NCBI GenBank assembly: GCA_947385875.1
Contig: CANDMV010000024.1
Coordinates: 1-37,246 of the forward strand
Direction of reading: 5' to 3'
DNA length: 37,246 bases
Source of the DNA: an uncultured Eubacterium sp.
GTDB taxonomy: Bacteria > Bacillota > Clostridia > Lachnospirales > Lachnospiraceae
Part shown: positions 9,196-17,015 of the stretch, piece after piece
Layout of the letters: each line of letters opens with the position of its first letter
Position numbering within the stretch: the stretch's first letter is position 1
Notes under the pieces: generated by a model
What the model was told of the DNA's origin: nothing
The model's input: the letters and a program-made list of their open reading frames with translations, nothing else
Database searches by the model: none
Program-made: the position numbers and the translations under genes

Positions 9196-9301
9196 GGATG
9201 ACTCAGGCAGCATGTGAAATGCAGCTAAAATCATGTATATGCATAGTGGTATGTAGCTGAAGTTAGGCAGAATACGATTTATACGGAAAGGAATGAAAAG
9301 A

Positions 9302-10231
9302 ATGAAGCAGCCGATACTCGTTATCATGGCAGCCGGTATGGGCAGCCGATACGGCGGATTAAAGCAGATTGACCCGGTGGATGAGCAGGGGCATATCATT
9401 ATGGACTTTTCTATCTATGACGCGAAAAGGGCAGGTTTTGAAAAAGTGGTCTTTATCATTAAGAAAGAAAACGAACAGGATTTTCGGGAAGCCATAGGTG
9501 ACCGCATCGCAAAAGTAATGGATGTAGCATATGCCTATCAGGATCTGCGCCATATTCCAGAAGGGTTTGAAGTACCGCAGGAACGTGTGAAGCCGTGGGG
9601 AACGGCTCATGCAGTATTGAGTGCCAAAGACGAGATTGACGGGCCGTTTGCGGTCATTAATGCAGATGATTATTATGGCAGGGAAGCATTTGCAAAAATC
9701 TATGATTATCTGCGCAGTCATGAGGATGACGATAAATATCGCTATGCGATGGTCGGCTATCATCTGGAAAATACACTGACAGAGAACGGGCATGTCGCAC
9801 GCGGCATCTGCGAGGTGGATGAACATGACGAACTGGTAAGTGTGACCGAGCGGACCAGAATCGAAAAAAGAGGGCAGGGGGCAGCCTATACGGAGGATGA
9901 CGGGATGACATGGGTGAGCCTTCCTTCTAATACAATCGTTTCCATGAATATGTGGGGATTTACTGCTGGATTTTTAGGAGAGATTAAAAAAAGGTTTGCG
10001 GCATTTCTTGAGAAAGGATTAAAGGAGAATCCATTGAAATGCGAATATTTTCTCCCGGCGGTTGTCAGCAGTCTGCTGTATGAGGACAGGGCAGCTGTGG
10101 CAGTTTTGACGACATCGGATAAATGGTACGGTGTCACGTACAAGGAGGATAAGCCTGTGGTAGAATATGCAGTCCGAAGCTTCAAACAGGCAGGATTTTA
10201 TCCTGAAAAATTATGGGGTGAAAAATCATGA
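9302..10231 (+). CDS. Sugar-phosphate nucleotidyltransferase of the GH112 operon
   Basis: This 309-residue NTP-transferase has the signature MAAGMGSRYGGLKQIDPV at its N-terminus (nucleotide-binding loop) and NADDYYG (metal and nucleotide contact) near residue 118. The ATG at 9302 is chosen because the GGAAAGG site is ten bases upstream; the ATG at 9293 would be too close. It would join a sugar-1-phosphate to a nucleotide. In the characterised bifidobacterial pathway this position is held by a hexose-1-phosphate uridylyltransferase (LnpC) and an epimerase (LnpD), neither of which is seen here. The substrate is therefore probably HexNAc-1-phosphate from the kinase or Gal-1-phosphate from the phosphorylase. 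Which of the two is unresolved. Its last four bases overlap the kinase start (ATGA). Confidence 0.85.
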   Translation: MKQPILVIMAAGMGSRYGGLKQIDPVDEQGHIIMDFSIYDAKRAGFEKVVFIIKKENEQDFREAIGDRIAKVMDVAYAYQDLRHIPEGFEVPQERVKPWGTAHAVLSAKDEIDGPFAVINADDYYGREAFAKIYDYLRSHEDDDKYRYAMVGYHLENTLTENGHVARGICEVDEHDELVSVTERTRIEKRGQGAAYTEDDGMTWVSLPSNTIVSMNMWGFTAGFLGEIKKRFAAFLEKGLKENPLKCEYFLPAVVSSLLYEDRAAVAVLTTSDKWYGVTYKEDKPVVEYAVRSFKQAGFYPEKLWGEKS

Positions 10232-11370
10232 GCCGTATGATGGAAGAACAGGTTGTGGATGCAGCAGGGCATTTTTGTTTTGAAGGAATATATCAGAATC
10301 ATAAGCCGTGTGGGAACGGCCATATTAACGATACTTATCTGTTGGTATATTTGACTGGAGGGCAGAAGAAACGGTACATTCTGCAGTGTATGAATAAGGA
10401 CATCTTTTCAAAACCAGTCCAGCTGATGGAGAATATTGTGGGAGTGACTTCCTATCTGCGCAGGATTATCATTGCAGACGGAGGAGACCCGCAGAGGGAA
10501 ACTCTAAATGTCATCCCTGCGAAGGATGGGAAAGCATATTATGTGGATGCGCAGAATGAATATTGGAGAGCCTATCATTATATAGAAAATGCTTCCAGTT
10601 TTGAGCAGGTAGAAAAACCGGAGGACTTTTATGAAAGTGCTTTAGCATTTGGCCGTTTTCAGAGGCAGCTGGCGGATTATCCGGCCGAAACGCTTCATGA
10701 GACTATTCCCGGCTTTCACGATACGAAAGCCAGATTTGAGGCATTTAAGGAGGCGGTTAAGAAGGATGTATGCAGCCGGGCAGCATTTGTGAAAAAAGAA
10801 ATAGATTTTGTGCTGGAAAGAGAGGAAATAACAAGTGTATTCGGTGATCTTCTAGCAAGAAAGGAAATTCCTCTGCGGGTAACACATAACGATACGAAGC
10901 TGAACAATATTATGATAGATCACGAAACGCGCAAAGGAATCTGTGTCATCGATCTGGATACGGTTATGCCGGGCCTTGCGATGAATGACTTTGGTGATTC
11001 CATTCGCTTTGGGGCAAGCACGGCTCTTGAGGATGAGCCGGACATTGATAAGGTCTGGTGCGATATGAATTTATTTGAAATATATACCAGAGGATTTATC
11101 GAAGGATGCGGCGGCAGGCTGACAAAAAGAGAGATCGAGCTGCTTCCGATGGGAGCGAAGGTCATGACTTATGAATGTGGAATGCGTTTTTTGACGGATT
11201 ATCTGCAGGGGGATACTTATTTTAAAATCCACAGGCCGGGTCAGAATCTGGACAGATGCAGAACACAGTTTAAGCTGGTCTGGGATATGGAGCGCAAGTG
11301 GGAGACGATGCAGAAGATTGTGGAAACAATCAGTAAGGAGCAAAATAATATTGGAATAATATCTTCATAA
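10228..11370 (+). CDS. nahK: NahK-like N-acetylhexosamine 1-kinase (aminoglycoside phosphotransferase fold)
   Basis: The protein has 380 residues with the APH-type catalytic core THNDTKLNNIM (D222 as the likely catalytic base) and the metal-binding CVIDLDTVMPG (D242 and D244). The N-terminal lobe carries GNGHINDTYLL, which resembles the nucleotide-binding loop of NahK/LnpB. NahK phosphorylates GlcNAc and GalNAc at C1 with ATP, the step after lacto-N-biose or galacto-N-biose phosphorolysis. The start codon overlaps the preceding stop (ATGA), so translation is likely coupled to the nucleotidyltransferase. ATGs three and four codons further in are also possible starts. It is the last gene of the operon and is followed by a stem-loop at 11400. 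Confidence 0.88.
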   Translation: MSRMMEEQVVDAAGHFCFEGIYQNHKPCGNGHINDTYLLVYLTGGQKKRYILQCMNKDIFSKPVQLMENIVGVTSYLRRIIIADGGDPQRETLNVIPAKDGKAYYVDAQNEYWRAYHYIENASSFEQVEKPEDFYESALAFGRFQRQLADYPAETLHETIPGFHDTKARFEAFKEAVKKDVCSRAAFVKKEIDFVLEREEITSVFGDLLARKEIPLRVTHNDTKLNNIMIDHETRKGICVIDLDTVMPGLAMNDFGDSIRFGASTALEDEPDIDKVWCDMNLFEIYTRGFIEGCGGRLTKREIELLPMGAKVMTYECGMRFLTDYLQGDTYFKIHRPGQNLDRCRTQFKLVWDMERKWETMQKIVETISKEQNNIGIISS

Positions 11371-11399
11371 AATCCCGCTGTATTCAAAATTTAGTTGCT

Positions 11400-11432
11400 G
11401 GCGGTTAGAGTGTTATAAATATTCTGACCGCC
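11400..11432 (+). terminator. Stem-loop after the kinase gene
   Basis: Arms GGCGGTTAGA (11400-11409) and TCTGACCGCC (11423-11432) pair over ten positions with one T-G wobble. The stem lies 30 bases after the last gene of the GH112 operon. No T-run follows, so it may protect the 3' end or terminate only weakly. Confidence 0.5.
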
Positions 11433-11435
11433 GAT

Positions 11436-11618
11436 CTAGAGCGTGTTTGAAAAATGCTTTCCGTGAGATGTGCTTGCCAGTTTGTACCCATAGGGCATGA
11501 TATGGAGAATTCATCACTAATTTATGAAGCGTAACGGGCAGTGCCGCTTAATTGAGGATGAATTATCCGCAAAGTGGGGAGTGCAGATCGCGGGAATGAT
11601 TTTTCAAACACGCCCTAG
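11436..11618. mobile_element. 183-bp MITE-like element flanked by CTAG
   Basis: Left end CTAGAGCGTGTTTGAAAAAT (11436-11455) and right end ATTTTTCAAACACGCCCTAG (11599-11618) are inverted copies with one mismatch. The interior can fold further (AATTCATC..AAGCG against CGCTTAATTGAGGATGAATT). There is no coding frame. CTAG at both edges fits a four-base target duplication, as produced by some IS5-group transposases; that assignment is inference. Related ends occur at 1-53, 17466-17504 and 29258-29277, so this is a dispersed family. Confidence 0.75.
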
Positions 11619-11653
11619 CATTAGTTTAAAAGAAACCGCTTGGAAAGCAGTTA

Positions 11654-12127
11654 TTATCCAGAAATGACTCTGCAGCGCTTCTTGTAACAAGCAATTCTAT
11701 ATTTGCGGATTGTGGTCATGCCGTCATCAATCAATGCTTCTTCGTAGTTTTTGTCATTGATCTGTTTAAGCACCGCGCTGCAGCTTTCCTGAAAGTCCGC
11801 TTTTTCAGCATATTTGACTTCAATGAAGATGCCGATTTCATGATCTGCATCTTCGATGTATATATCACTGTACCTATCTCCAGATGCTGTGTGGGGCTTA
11901 ACCTTCCAGCTGTTCATACATGCAAATAAGCCTCCATGGTAGAAATCTTCTTTCATTTCTTTTTTTACATAGGTGTCGCGTATGCTGATAGTCTTTCACA
12001 GGTATGCTGTAAAGTATTTTTCGATGGCGGCTATATCGTTTTCTTCGAATGCCCTGCCAAAGCTTTCTAGCATTTTAGTATCTTTTCTGGTCTCTGTCGT
12101 AAACCATTCTTGGATCTGTTCCTTGAA
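11654..12127 (-). pseudogene. C-terminal remnant of an AAA-ATPase-like / PD-(D/E)XK family protein
   Basis: Reading the minus strand, the frame FKEQIQEWFTTETRKDTKML..IEKYFTAYL leads into a TGA stop at 11998-11996. It continues in the same frame as KTISIRDTYVKKEMKEDFYHGG..SDIYIEDADHEIGIFIEVKYAEK to the end at 11654. This is the C-terminal nuclease part of the same family as the broken gene at 303-1833: D and E-x-K of the nuclease core are present (SDIYIED, IFIEVKYAE) and the ending ACYKKRC is typical. The ATPase half is absent. A peptide of 100 residues from ATG 11956 could still be made but is unlikely to work. Confidence 0.85.
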
Positions 12128-12453
12128 TATCCAAGGACTTTTCATAATCTTTGACATAAAATCTGATGTTCTTTCTGCCCTTTTTGAATAATCGTATGTC
12201 CTTCCTTTTCGAGCATTTCTTTCTGCGCCTCAATACCGCCGGGATACTTTGCGTTCAGCTCTACATCAGCTTTCAGTGTCCGCCAATAAGGTGTTTTATC
12301 ATCTTCCCTCTGAAAGCTCTCCCATGCGGCAATCGAGACAAATATACCTGCTGTAATCGGTTCTGTAAAATCAGCACCGCTTAGCTTTGCAAAATATTCT
12401 CTGATCGGCCCTATTGTAATCAGCTTTCCAAATGGTACAAGCCGATCCAGCAT
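12128..12453 (-). pseudogene. Truncated and frameshifted MGMT-family (alkyltransferase DNA-binding domain) protein
   Basis: The frame from 12453 reads FGKLITIGPIREYFAKLSGADFTEPITAGIFVSIAAW..KTPYWRTLKAD..LNAKYPGGIEAQKEMLEKEGHTIIQKG. This is the usual core and C-terminal half of MGMT-family proteins related to the winged-helix DNA-binding domain of O6-alkylguanine transferases. After IIQKG a one-base shift in the GGG run leaves the natural ending (RKNIRFYVKDYEKSL) in another frame. The N-terminus is missing: coding similarity stops exactly at the repeat end at 12455. The gene is therefore dead at both ends, and its 3' side abuts the AAA-like remnant. Confidence 0.8.
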
Positions 12454-12454
12454 A

Positions 12455-12477
12455 TAACACCTTATTTGAACTGTTGC
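12455..12477. repeat. Isolated end of the GTAACAGTTC-type element
   Basis: TAACACCTTATTTGAACTGT followed by TGC matches the right end of the elements finishing at 18084 and 23418. The rest of the element is absent, and the truncated MGMT gene starts on the side where the interior should be. This suggests a deletion that removed both the element body and the start of that gene. Confidence 0.6.
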
Positions 12478-12515
12478 AGCAGCATCCCTTCATTGAATTT
12501 TAATCATATTTTAGC

Positions 12516-12544
12516 TTGATTACTGAATGGCCATACGATATAAT
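12516..12544 (+). promoter_or_regulatory. Sigma-A type promoter of the cysD-cysNC operon
   Basis: TTGATT (12516-12521) and TATAAT (12539-12544) are separated by 17 bases. This predicts a start near 12551 and a leader of about 207 bases before cysD. The leader contains the palindromic repeat at 12564 and a small reading frame at 12647. I see no S-box or T-box in it. Confidence 0.7.
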
Positions 12545-12563
12545 GAGCAAAGCTATATCTATA

Positions 12564-12597
12564 ATTATTGAAAAAAAGTATATTTTCAATAATCATG
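12564..12597. repeat. Single copy of the ATTGAAA..TTTCAAT palindromic repeat in the cysD leader
   Basis: ATTATTGAAAA (12564-12574) pairs perfectly with TTTTCAATAAT (12583-12593) and is followed by CATG. The same arm and the same AATCATG tail occur in the tandem array at 37155-37246. Its place in the mRNA leader means it would form a hairpin about 13 bases into the transcript. Confidence 0.65.
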
Positions 12598-12646
12598 GGT
12601 TCTGAAGTTCGCAGCCTGTGCTTTTTGTGAATCAGGAGCAAGAAGG

Positions 12647-12754
12647 ATGAAAAAGCGTACGGAACGTGTCAGGACTATGATTGAAGCTGCCGATATCGAG
12701 GCTGGCTTTATAGCAGGAAAAATAGAAATTCGCATTTATGCGGAAAGGAGATAG
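12647..12754 (+). CDS. Possible 35-residue leader peptide before cysD
   Basis: An ATG at 12647 follows an AGGAGCAAGAAGG sequence and opens MKKRTERVRTMIEAADIEAG.. for 35 residues. The stop (12752-12754) lies inside the ribosome binding region of cysD, so translation could be coupled. The product is basic with an amphipathic middle and matches nothing I recognise. It may be a gene remnant or chance. Confidence 0.35.
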   Translation: MKKRTERVRTMIEAADIEAGFIAGKIEIRIYAERR

Positions 12755-12757
12755 GAT

Positions 12758-13672
12758 ATGCCGGAGTACAATAGCGAAAACGGACATTTAGATGCTTTGG
12801 AATCAGAGGCGATTTATATTATGCGGGAGGTTGCGGCTGAGTGTGAGAAGCCGGTGATGCTTTATTCTATAGGTAAGGACAGTTCTGTCATGCTGCATCT
12901 TGCCTTAAAAGCCTTTTACCCTGAAAAACCGCCTTTTCCATTTCTGCACATTGACACGACATGGAAATTCCGGGAGATGATTGAGTTCCGTGACCGCACG
13001 GCCAAGGAAAAAGGGATTGAAATGCTTGTGTATACAAATGAGGAGGGAATTAAGCAGGGAATCAATCCATTTGACCATGGTTCAGCATATACGGATATTA
13101 TGAAGACACAGGCATTAAAGCAGGCGCTGACAAAATACGGATTTACAGCAGCTTTTGGCGGTGGCAGGCGTGATGAGGAAAAATCAAGGGCAAAGGAGAG
13201 AATTTTTTCATTCCGCAATAGTGAGCAGGCATGGGATCCAAAAAATCAGCGGCCGGAGATGTGGGAGTTGTACAACACGCAGATTCATGCAGGTGAGAGT
13301 ATGCGTGTATTCCCGATTTCAAACTGGACAGAAAAGGACATCTGGCAGTATATTGAGCGTGAAAAGATCGATATAGTACCTTTATATTTTGCAAAAGAGC
13401 GCCCGGTCATCTACCGCGACGGAACAATTCTTATGGTGGATGATGATAGGATGCGTATTCTGCCAGGAGAAGAAGTGGTGCACAAAAGCGTCAGGTTCCG
13501 TACGCTTGGCTGCTATCCGCTGACAGGAGGCGTAGAGTCTGAGGCTGATACACTGGAAAAAATTGTTGCAGAGACGTTAGGCGCTGTCAGCTCAGAGCGG
13601 ACAAGCCGTGTGATCGATAAGGACAGCGGTTCGGGCAGCATGGAAAGACGAAAAAGGGAGGGATATTTCTAA
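12758..13672 (+). CDS. cysD: Sulfate adenylyltransferase subunit 2 (small subunit)
   Basis: This 304-residue PP-loop type subunit of ATP sulfurylase makes adenosine 5'-phosphosulfate from sulfate and ATP, together with the GTPase subunit encoded next. Residues 41-48 hold the pyrophosphate-binding SIGKDSSVM loop. [22 protein letters not shown] and the WDPKNQRPE and [12 protein letters not shown] stretches are diagnostic for CysD. The ending [15 protein letters not shown] is the complete family C-terminus, so the gene appears intact. A GGAAAGGAG site precedes the ATG. One base separates its stop from cysNC. Confidence 0.96.
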   Translation: MPEYNSENGHLDALESEAIYIMREVAAECEKPVMLYSIGKDSSVMLHLALKAFYPEKPPFPFLHIDTTWKFREMIEFRDRTAKEKGIEMLVYTNEEGIKQGINPFDHGSAYTDIMKTQALKQALTKYGFTAAFGGGRRDEEKSRAKERIFSFRNSEQAWDPKNQRPEMWELYNTQIHAGESMRVFPISNWTEKDIWQYIEREKIDIVPLYFAKERPVIYRDGTILMVDDDRMRILPGEEVVHKSVRFRTLGCYPLTGGVESEADTLEKIVAETLGAVSSERTSRVIDKDSGSGSMERRKREGYF

Positions 13673-13673
13673 G

Positions 13674-15500
13674 ATGAAAGGCTTATTGAAATTTATTACA
13701 TGCGGAAGCGTGGACGATGGAAAATCAACCCTGATCGGACATATGCTCTATGATGCGAAGCTGCTGTTCGCAGATCAGGAGCAGGCGTTAGAGCTGGACA
13801 GCAAGGTCGGAAGCCGTGAAGGCGCTATTGATTATTCACTGCTGTTGGACGGCTTGATGGCAGAGCGTGAGCAGGGAATTACGATCGATGTAGCATATCG
13901 TTATTTTACAACGGAGCAGCGCAGCTTCATCGTAGCAGATACGCCGGGACATGAGGAATATACGAGAAATATGGCAGTAGGAGCTTCCTTTGCGGACCTG
14001 GCAGTCATTCTTGTCGATGCTTCGCAGGGCATTCTGGTACAGACGAGGCGACATGCCAGAATCTGCGCGCTGATGGGAATTCGCTATTTTGTATTTGCCG
14101 TAAATAAAATGGATCTTGTGCGGTACGACCAGCAGACTTTTCGGAAAATAAAAAAAGACATCCGCAAGCTGGCGGTGGATCTGGATTTGTTTCATGTAGA
14201 AATCATTCCGGTTTCTGCGACAGAAGGAGACAATGTCACATTTGGTTCGAAGAACATGCCATGGTATGAGGGTGGAACACTGCTTTCTTATCTTGAAAAC
14301 GTCGATATTGATCTGGGCGCGGAAGAACCGGGGTTTGTTATGCCGGTGCAGAGAGTATGCCGTCCAAATTATGCGTTCCGTGGATTTCAGGGAAGGATTG
14401 AGGCGGGGGCTGTCTGCGCAGGGGATGAGATCAAAGTGCTTCCAAGCGGAGAACAGGCAAAGGTAACATCTATTTTACTGAGTGATAAGGATGTGACGGA
14501 GGCGAAGAAAGGCTCTCCTGTGACCGTGCAGCTGGACCGGGAGGTAGATGTATCCAGAGGATGCGTTCTCACAAAAGAAGCCGGACTGCAGATTGGCAAC
14601 ATGTTTACGGCTACGATTCTCTGGATGGATGATGTGCCGCTGGTACAGGGCAAAAACTTTATGATTAAAGTAGGGACCAAGATGATCTCTGCGATGGTCA
14701 TGAATTTAAAGCATAAGATCGATGTAAATACCGGCGAACAGATTGCTGTTTCAAAATTGTACAAAAACGAGCTGGCAGAATGTGATCTTGTGACCGCGGC
14801 TGATATTGTATATGATACGTTTGAGCTGCACAGGAGTCTGGGCTGCTTCATTTTGATCGATCGTGTATCAAATATGACGTCTGCCTGCGGAGTGATCGAG
14901 CATTCTCTGCGCAGGTCGGAGAATCTGACGTGGCAGGAGTTGGATATTACGCGTGAGGTACGTTCGGCCAGGATGAATCAAAAACCTGTGACGCTGTGGT
15001 TCACAGGATTATCAGGAGCAGGCAAGTCGGCGCTTGCGAACGGAGTCGAAAAGGCTCTGAATGTAGAGGGGCGCTATACGATGCTGCTTGATGGTGATAA
15101 TGTGCGTATGGGGCTGAATAAGAATCTGGGATTTGAGGAAGAAGACCGTATTGAGAATATTCGCCGTATTGCAGAAGTGGCAAAACTGATGAATGACGCG
15201 GGGCTGATTGTTATGACCTCATTTATCTCCCCTTACCGGAGTGATCGTGAGAACGCGAAAGAGATTATAGGGGCTGGTAATTTTATAGAGATCTATGTCA
15301 GCACGCCGATTGAAGAATGCGAAAGACGTGATGTGAAAGGATTATATAAAAAGGCGAGAGCGGGCAGAATCCCGAATTTTACCGGGATTTCTGCGCCTTA
15401 CGAGGTGCCGGTAAATCCGCAGATTACGGTAGATACGAGCCAGATGTCGCTGGAAGAGGCAGTTTCGTATGTTGTATCAGAAGTGGAAAAATATTTATAA
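13674..15500 (+). CDS. cysNC: Bifunctional sulfate adenylyltransferase large subunit / APS kinase (CysN-CysC fusion)
   Basis: The protein has 608 residues in two parts. Residues 1 to about 420 form the EF-Tu-like GTPase CysN: G1 loop GSVDDGKST (11-19), DTPGHEEY for G3, VNKMD for G4 and two beta-barrel domains. From about residue 440 the APS kinase CysC follows, with P-loop GLSGAGKS near 446-453, the LDGDNVR motif, and SFISPYRSDRENAKE. The fused enzyme drives APS formation with GTP hydrolysis and then makes PAPS, as in NodQ-type proteins. No APS or PAPS reductase or sulfotransferase gene lies in the window, so the use of the activated sulfate is not shown. The gene is followed directly by a palindromic repeat array and a terminator. 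Confidence 0.95.
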   Translation: MKGLLKFITCGSVDDGKSTLIGHMLYDAKLLFADQEQALELDSKVGSREGAIDYSLLLDGLMAEREQGITIDVAYRYFTTEQRSFIVADTPGHEEYTRNMAVGASFADLAVILVDASQGILVQTRRHARICALMGIRYFVFAVNKMDLVRYDQQTFRKIKKDIRKLAVDLDLFHVEIIPVSATEGDNVTFGSKNMPWYEGGTLLSYLENVDIDLGAEEPGFVMPVQRVCRPNYAFRGFQGRIEAGAVCAGDEIKVLPSGEQAKVTSILLSDKDVTEAKKGSPVTVQLDREVDVSRGCVLTKEAGLQIGNMFTATILWMDDVPLVQGKNFMIKVGTKMISAMVMNLKHKIDVNTGEQIAVSKLYKNELAECDLVTAADIVYDTFELHRSLGCFILIDRVSNMTSACGVIEHSLRRSENLTWQELDITREVRSARMNQKPVTLWFTGLSGAGKSALANGVEKALNVEGRYTMLLDGDNVRMGLNKNLGFEEEDRIENIRRIAEVAKLMNDAGLIVMTSFISPYRSDRENAKEIIGAGNFIEIYVSTPIEECERRDVKGLYKKARAGRIPNFTGISAPYEVPVNPQITVDTSQMSLEEAVSYVVSEVEKYL

Positions 15501-15501
15501 T

Positions 15502-15650
15502 GTATGATGGTTGAAAGATTATCTTGTAATTCGATCATACGTAATGATTGAAAGATTATCCTATAATTCAACCATACGTGATGATTGAAAGATTATCTTG
15601 TAATTCAATCATACATGAATATTGAAAAAGCTCTTATTATTCAGTATTCA
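15502..15650. repeat. Four tandem palindromic units of about 37 bp after cysNC
   Basis: Units begin at 15502, 15541 and 15578 and share GATTGAAAGATTAT..TTGTAATTCAATCATAC. Each folds on itself through ATGATTGAA and TTCAATCAT or close variants. A diverged fourth unit (15615-15650) has TGAATATTGAA pairing with TTCAGTATTCA. The units are contiguous without spacers, so this is not a CRISPR. The array starts one base after the cysNC stop and ends at the terminator. Confidence 0.85.
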
Positions 15651-15651
15651 G

Positions 15652-15686
15652 AAAAGCAGCTGTTGTTATAAGGCAGCTGCTTTTTC
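15652..15686 (+). terminator. Intrinsic terminator of the cysD-cysNC operon
   Basis: A perfect 11-bp stem, AAAAGCAGCTG (15652-15662) with CAGCTGCTTTT (15674-15684), is followed by a T-rich tail. It lies directly behind the palindromic array. Confidence 0.85.
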
Positions 15687-15777
15687 TGTAGAGTGCTTAG
15701 TATATTAGCACAGCTGATTAGGCGTGTATAAAAATGATTTCCGAAAATATAACAAATATGGAATAAGGAGAAAAAAG

Positions 15778-15972
15778 ATGAAAGCATGGGTGCTGCATGG
15801 AGTTTAAAATTTTCAGCTGGAAGTAAGAAACACGCCTAAGCTGCGGGACGACGAGGTTCTCGTTGCCATGAAAGCGGCTGGAATCTGCGGCTCAGATCTG
15901 CCGAGGATTTGTCAGACGGGTGCACACAGCCATCCGCTGATTCAGGGACATGAGTTTTTAGGAATTTTGGAG
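15778..15972 (+). pseudogene. N-terminal fragment of a zinc-dependent alcohol/polyol dehydrogenase with an early stop
   Basis: An AAGGAG site precedes ATG 15778, which opens MKAWVLHGV. A TAA stop follows at codon 10, and the same frame continues NFQLEVRNTPKLRDDEVLVAMKAAGICGSDLPRICQTGAHSHPLIQGHEFLG. This is the start of a GroES-like medium-chain dehydrogenase: AAGICGSD carries the catalytic zinc cysteine and GHEF the zinc histidine and glutamate. Galactitol-1-phosphate dehydrogenase-like proteins look like this. Similarity ends at about 15972, and the remaining 270 or so residues are gone. The fragment faces the equally damaged LacI gene. Confidence 0.85.
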
Positions 15973-15986
15973 ATGTGTAAGGGTAG

Positions 15987-16025
15987 AAGAAGCGGCTGCT
16001 GAAGAAAAATCAGCATCCGCTTCTT
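15987..16025. terminator. Stem-loop between convergent gene remnants
   Basis: AAGAAGCGGCTGCTGA (15987-16002) and TCAGCATCCGCTTCTT (16010-16025) pair over 16 positions with one mismatch around the loop AGAAAAA. It sits between the convergent dehydrogenase fragment and the LacI remnant and looks like a bidirectional terminator. Confidence 0.6.
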
Positions 16026-16102
16026 ATCATGAAAGATGCTTGTAGAGTGAAAAAATCTATAAGTATCAGGTATGTTTTTGTACATAGATTGTAGAGGAGA
16101 TT

Positions 16103-17015
16103 TTAAAACAATGAAATCACAGACTGTCTCTCCACTATATCTACATCCATTGTAATATGGCACGGCCCTTCTGTTCTGCCAGTGCAGATTTCCAATGACT
16201 GACAAATCTGCGGGAACCCGCAGACCGCCCAGTCTGGCCCCTTCCATGATGCCGATTGCGCATATATCCGCAGTAGTTACAGCTGCTGTAATGCTGCGGA
16301 TAGAAGCTAATTTTTTACCTGCCGCAAGTCCTCCTTCATAGGAAGGAGCATAAGGCAGTATGTATTCAGGGCGGAATGGAATCCAGCTTTCTTCCAGAGC
16401 CTTTCGGTAGCCTTCCAGATGTTTTGTGAGGATGTAGTTTCCCTCATAATCAGCGACAAAAGCAATGTGTGTGTGTCCGTGGTTAATCATATATTTGGTG
16501 GAAAGGTACAGTCCTTTGGTGTCATCGGAGCAGATATTGATTAGCTGGGGATCATCTAGCTCGCTGTCAAAAATAGCAATCGGGATAGCTGCCGTATTAA
16601 GAAACTGCTTCATATATTGGTGAAAGTCAGGATATAGAAAGATAATGCCGTCTACATTCCAGTTTTTTAAAAGCTGTGTGATGTCGCTTTCATGTGAAAT
16701 AGACCTTACCATTGTATAATATCCGTTATTGCGCAGCTCACGTTCAATCGTCCCGACCATAGTACTGATATATGGGTCTTCTAAGAAGTTTTCGGTTTCT
16801 TTGGATTCAAATATAGATAATATAATACCTACGATGTTGGAAGTTTTGTTGGTCAGGCTTCTTGCGCTTAGGTTTGGGACATATCCACATTCATCTATTA
16901 TCGCATTTACCTTTTCTATTGTTTTGAAAGACACACGGTTATTTTTTCCATTTATTACATTTGATACAGTCATCATGCTGACGCCGGCTTTGTCAGCAAT
17001 ATCTTTTAAAGTCAT
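16103..17015 (-). pseudogene. LacI-family regulator with frameshifted C-terminus
   Basis: The start ATG at 17015 follows AAAGGATG and gives MTLKDIADKAGVSMMTVSNVINGKNNRVS, a complete LacI helix-turn-helix. A periplasmic-binding-type sensor domain follows up to ..VPADLSVIGN near 16187. After that the frame leaves the family pattern and runs to 15942. The expected continuation (EICTGRTEGPCHITMDVDIVERQ) is found one frame over and stops at 16103. A small deletion or shift at about 16187 therefore cuts off the last part of the core domain. The DNA-binding part could still be made. It probably once controlled the neighbouring, also truncated, dehydrogenase operon. Confidence 0.75.

Noticed and set aside
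12551..12757. Sulfur-responsive riboswitch (S-box) or T-box in the cysD leader
   Set aside because: I could not find the conserved box motifs or stem arrangement; only a simple palindrome and a small frame are visible.
15942..16102. Extension of the LacI reading frame to 387 residues
   Set aside because: The extra residues follow a frameshift and run antisense through the terminator hairpin and into the dehydrogenase fragment. They do not resemble the family.
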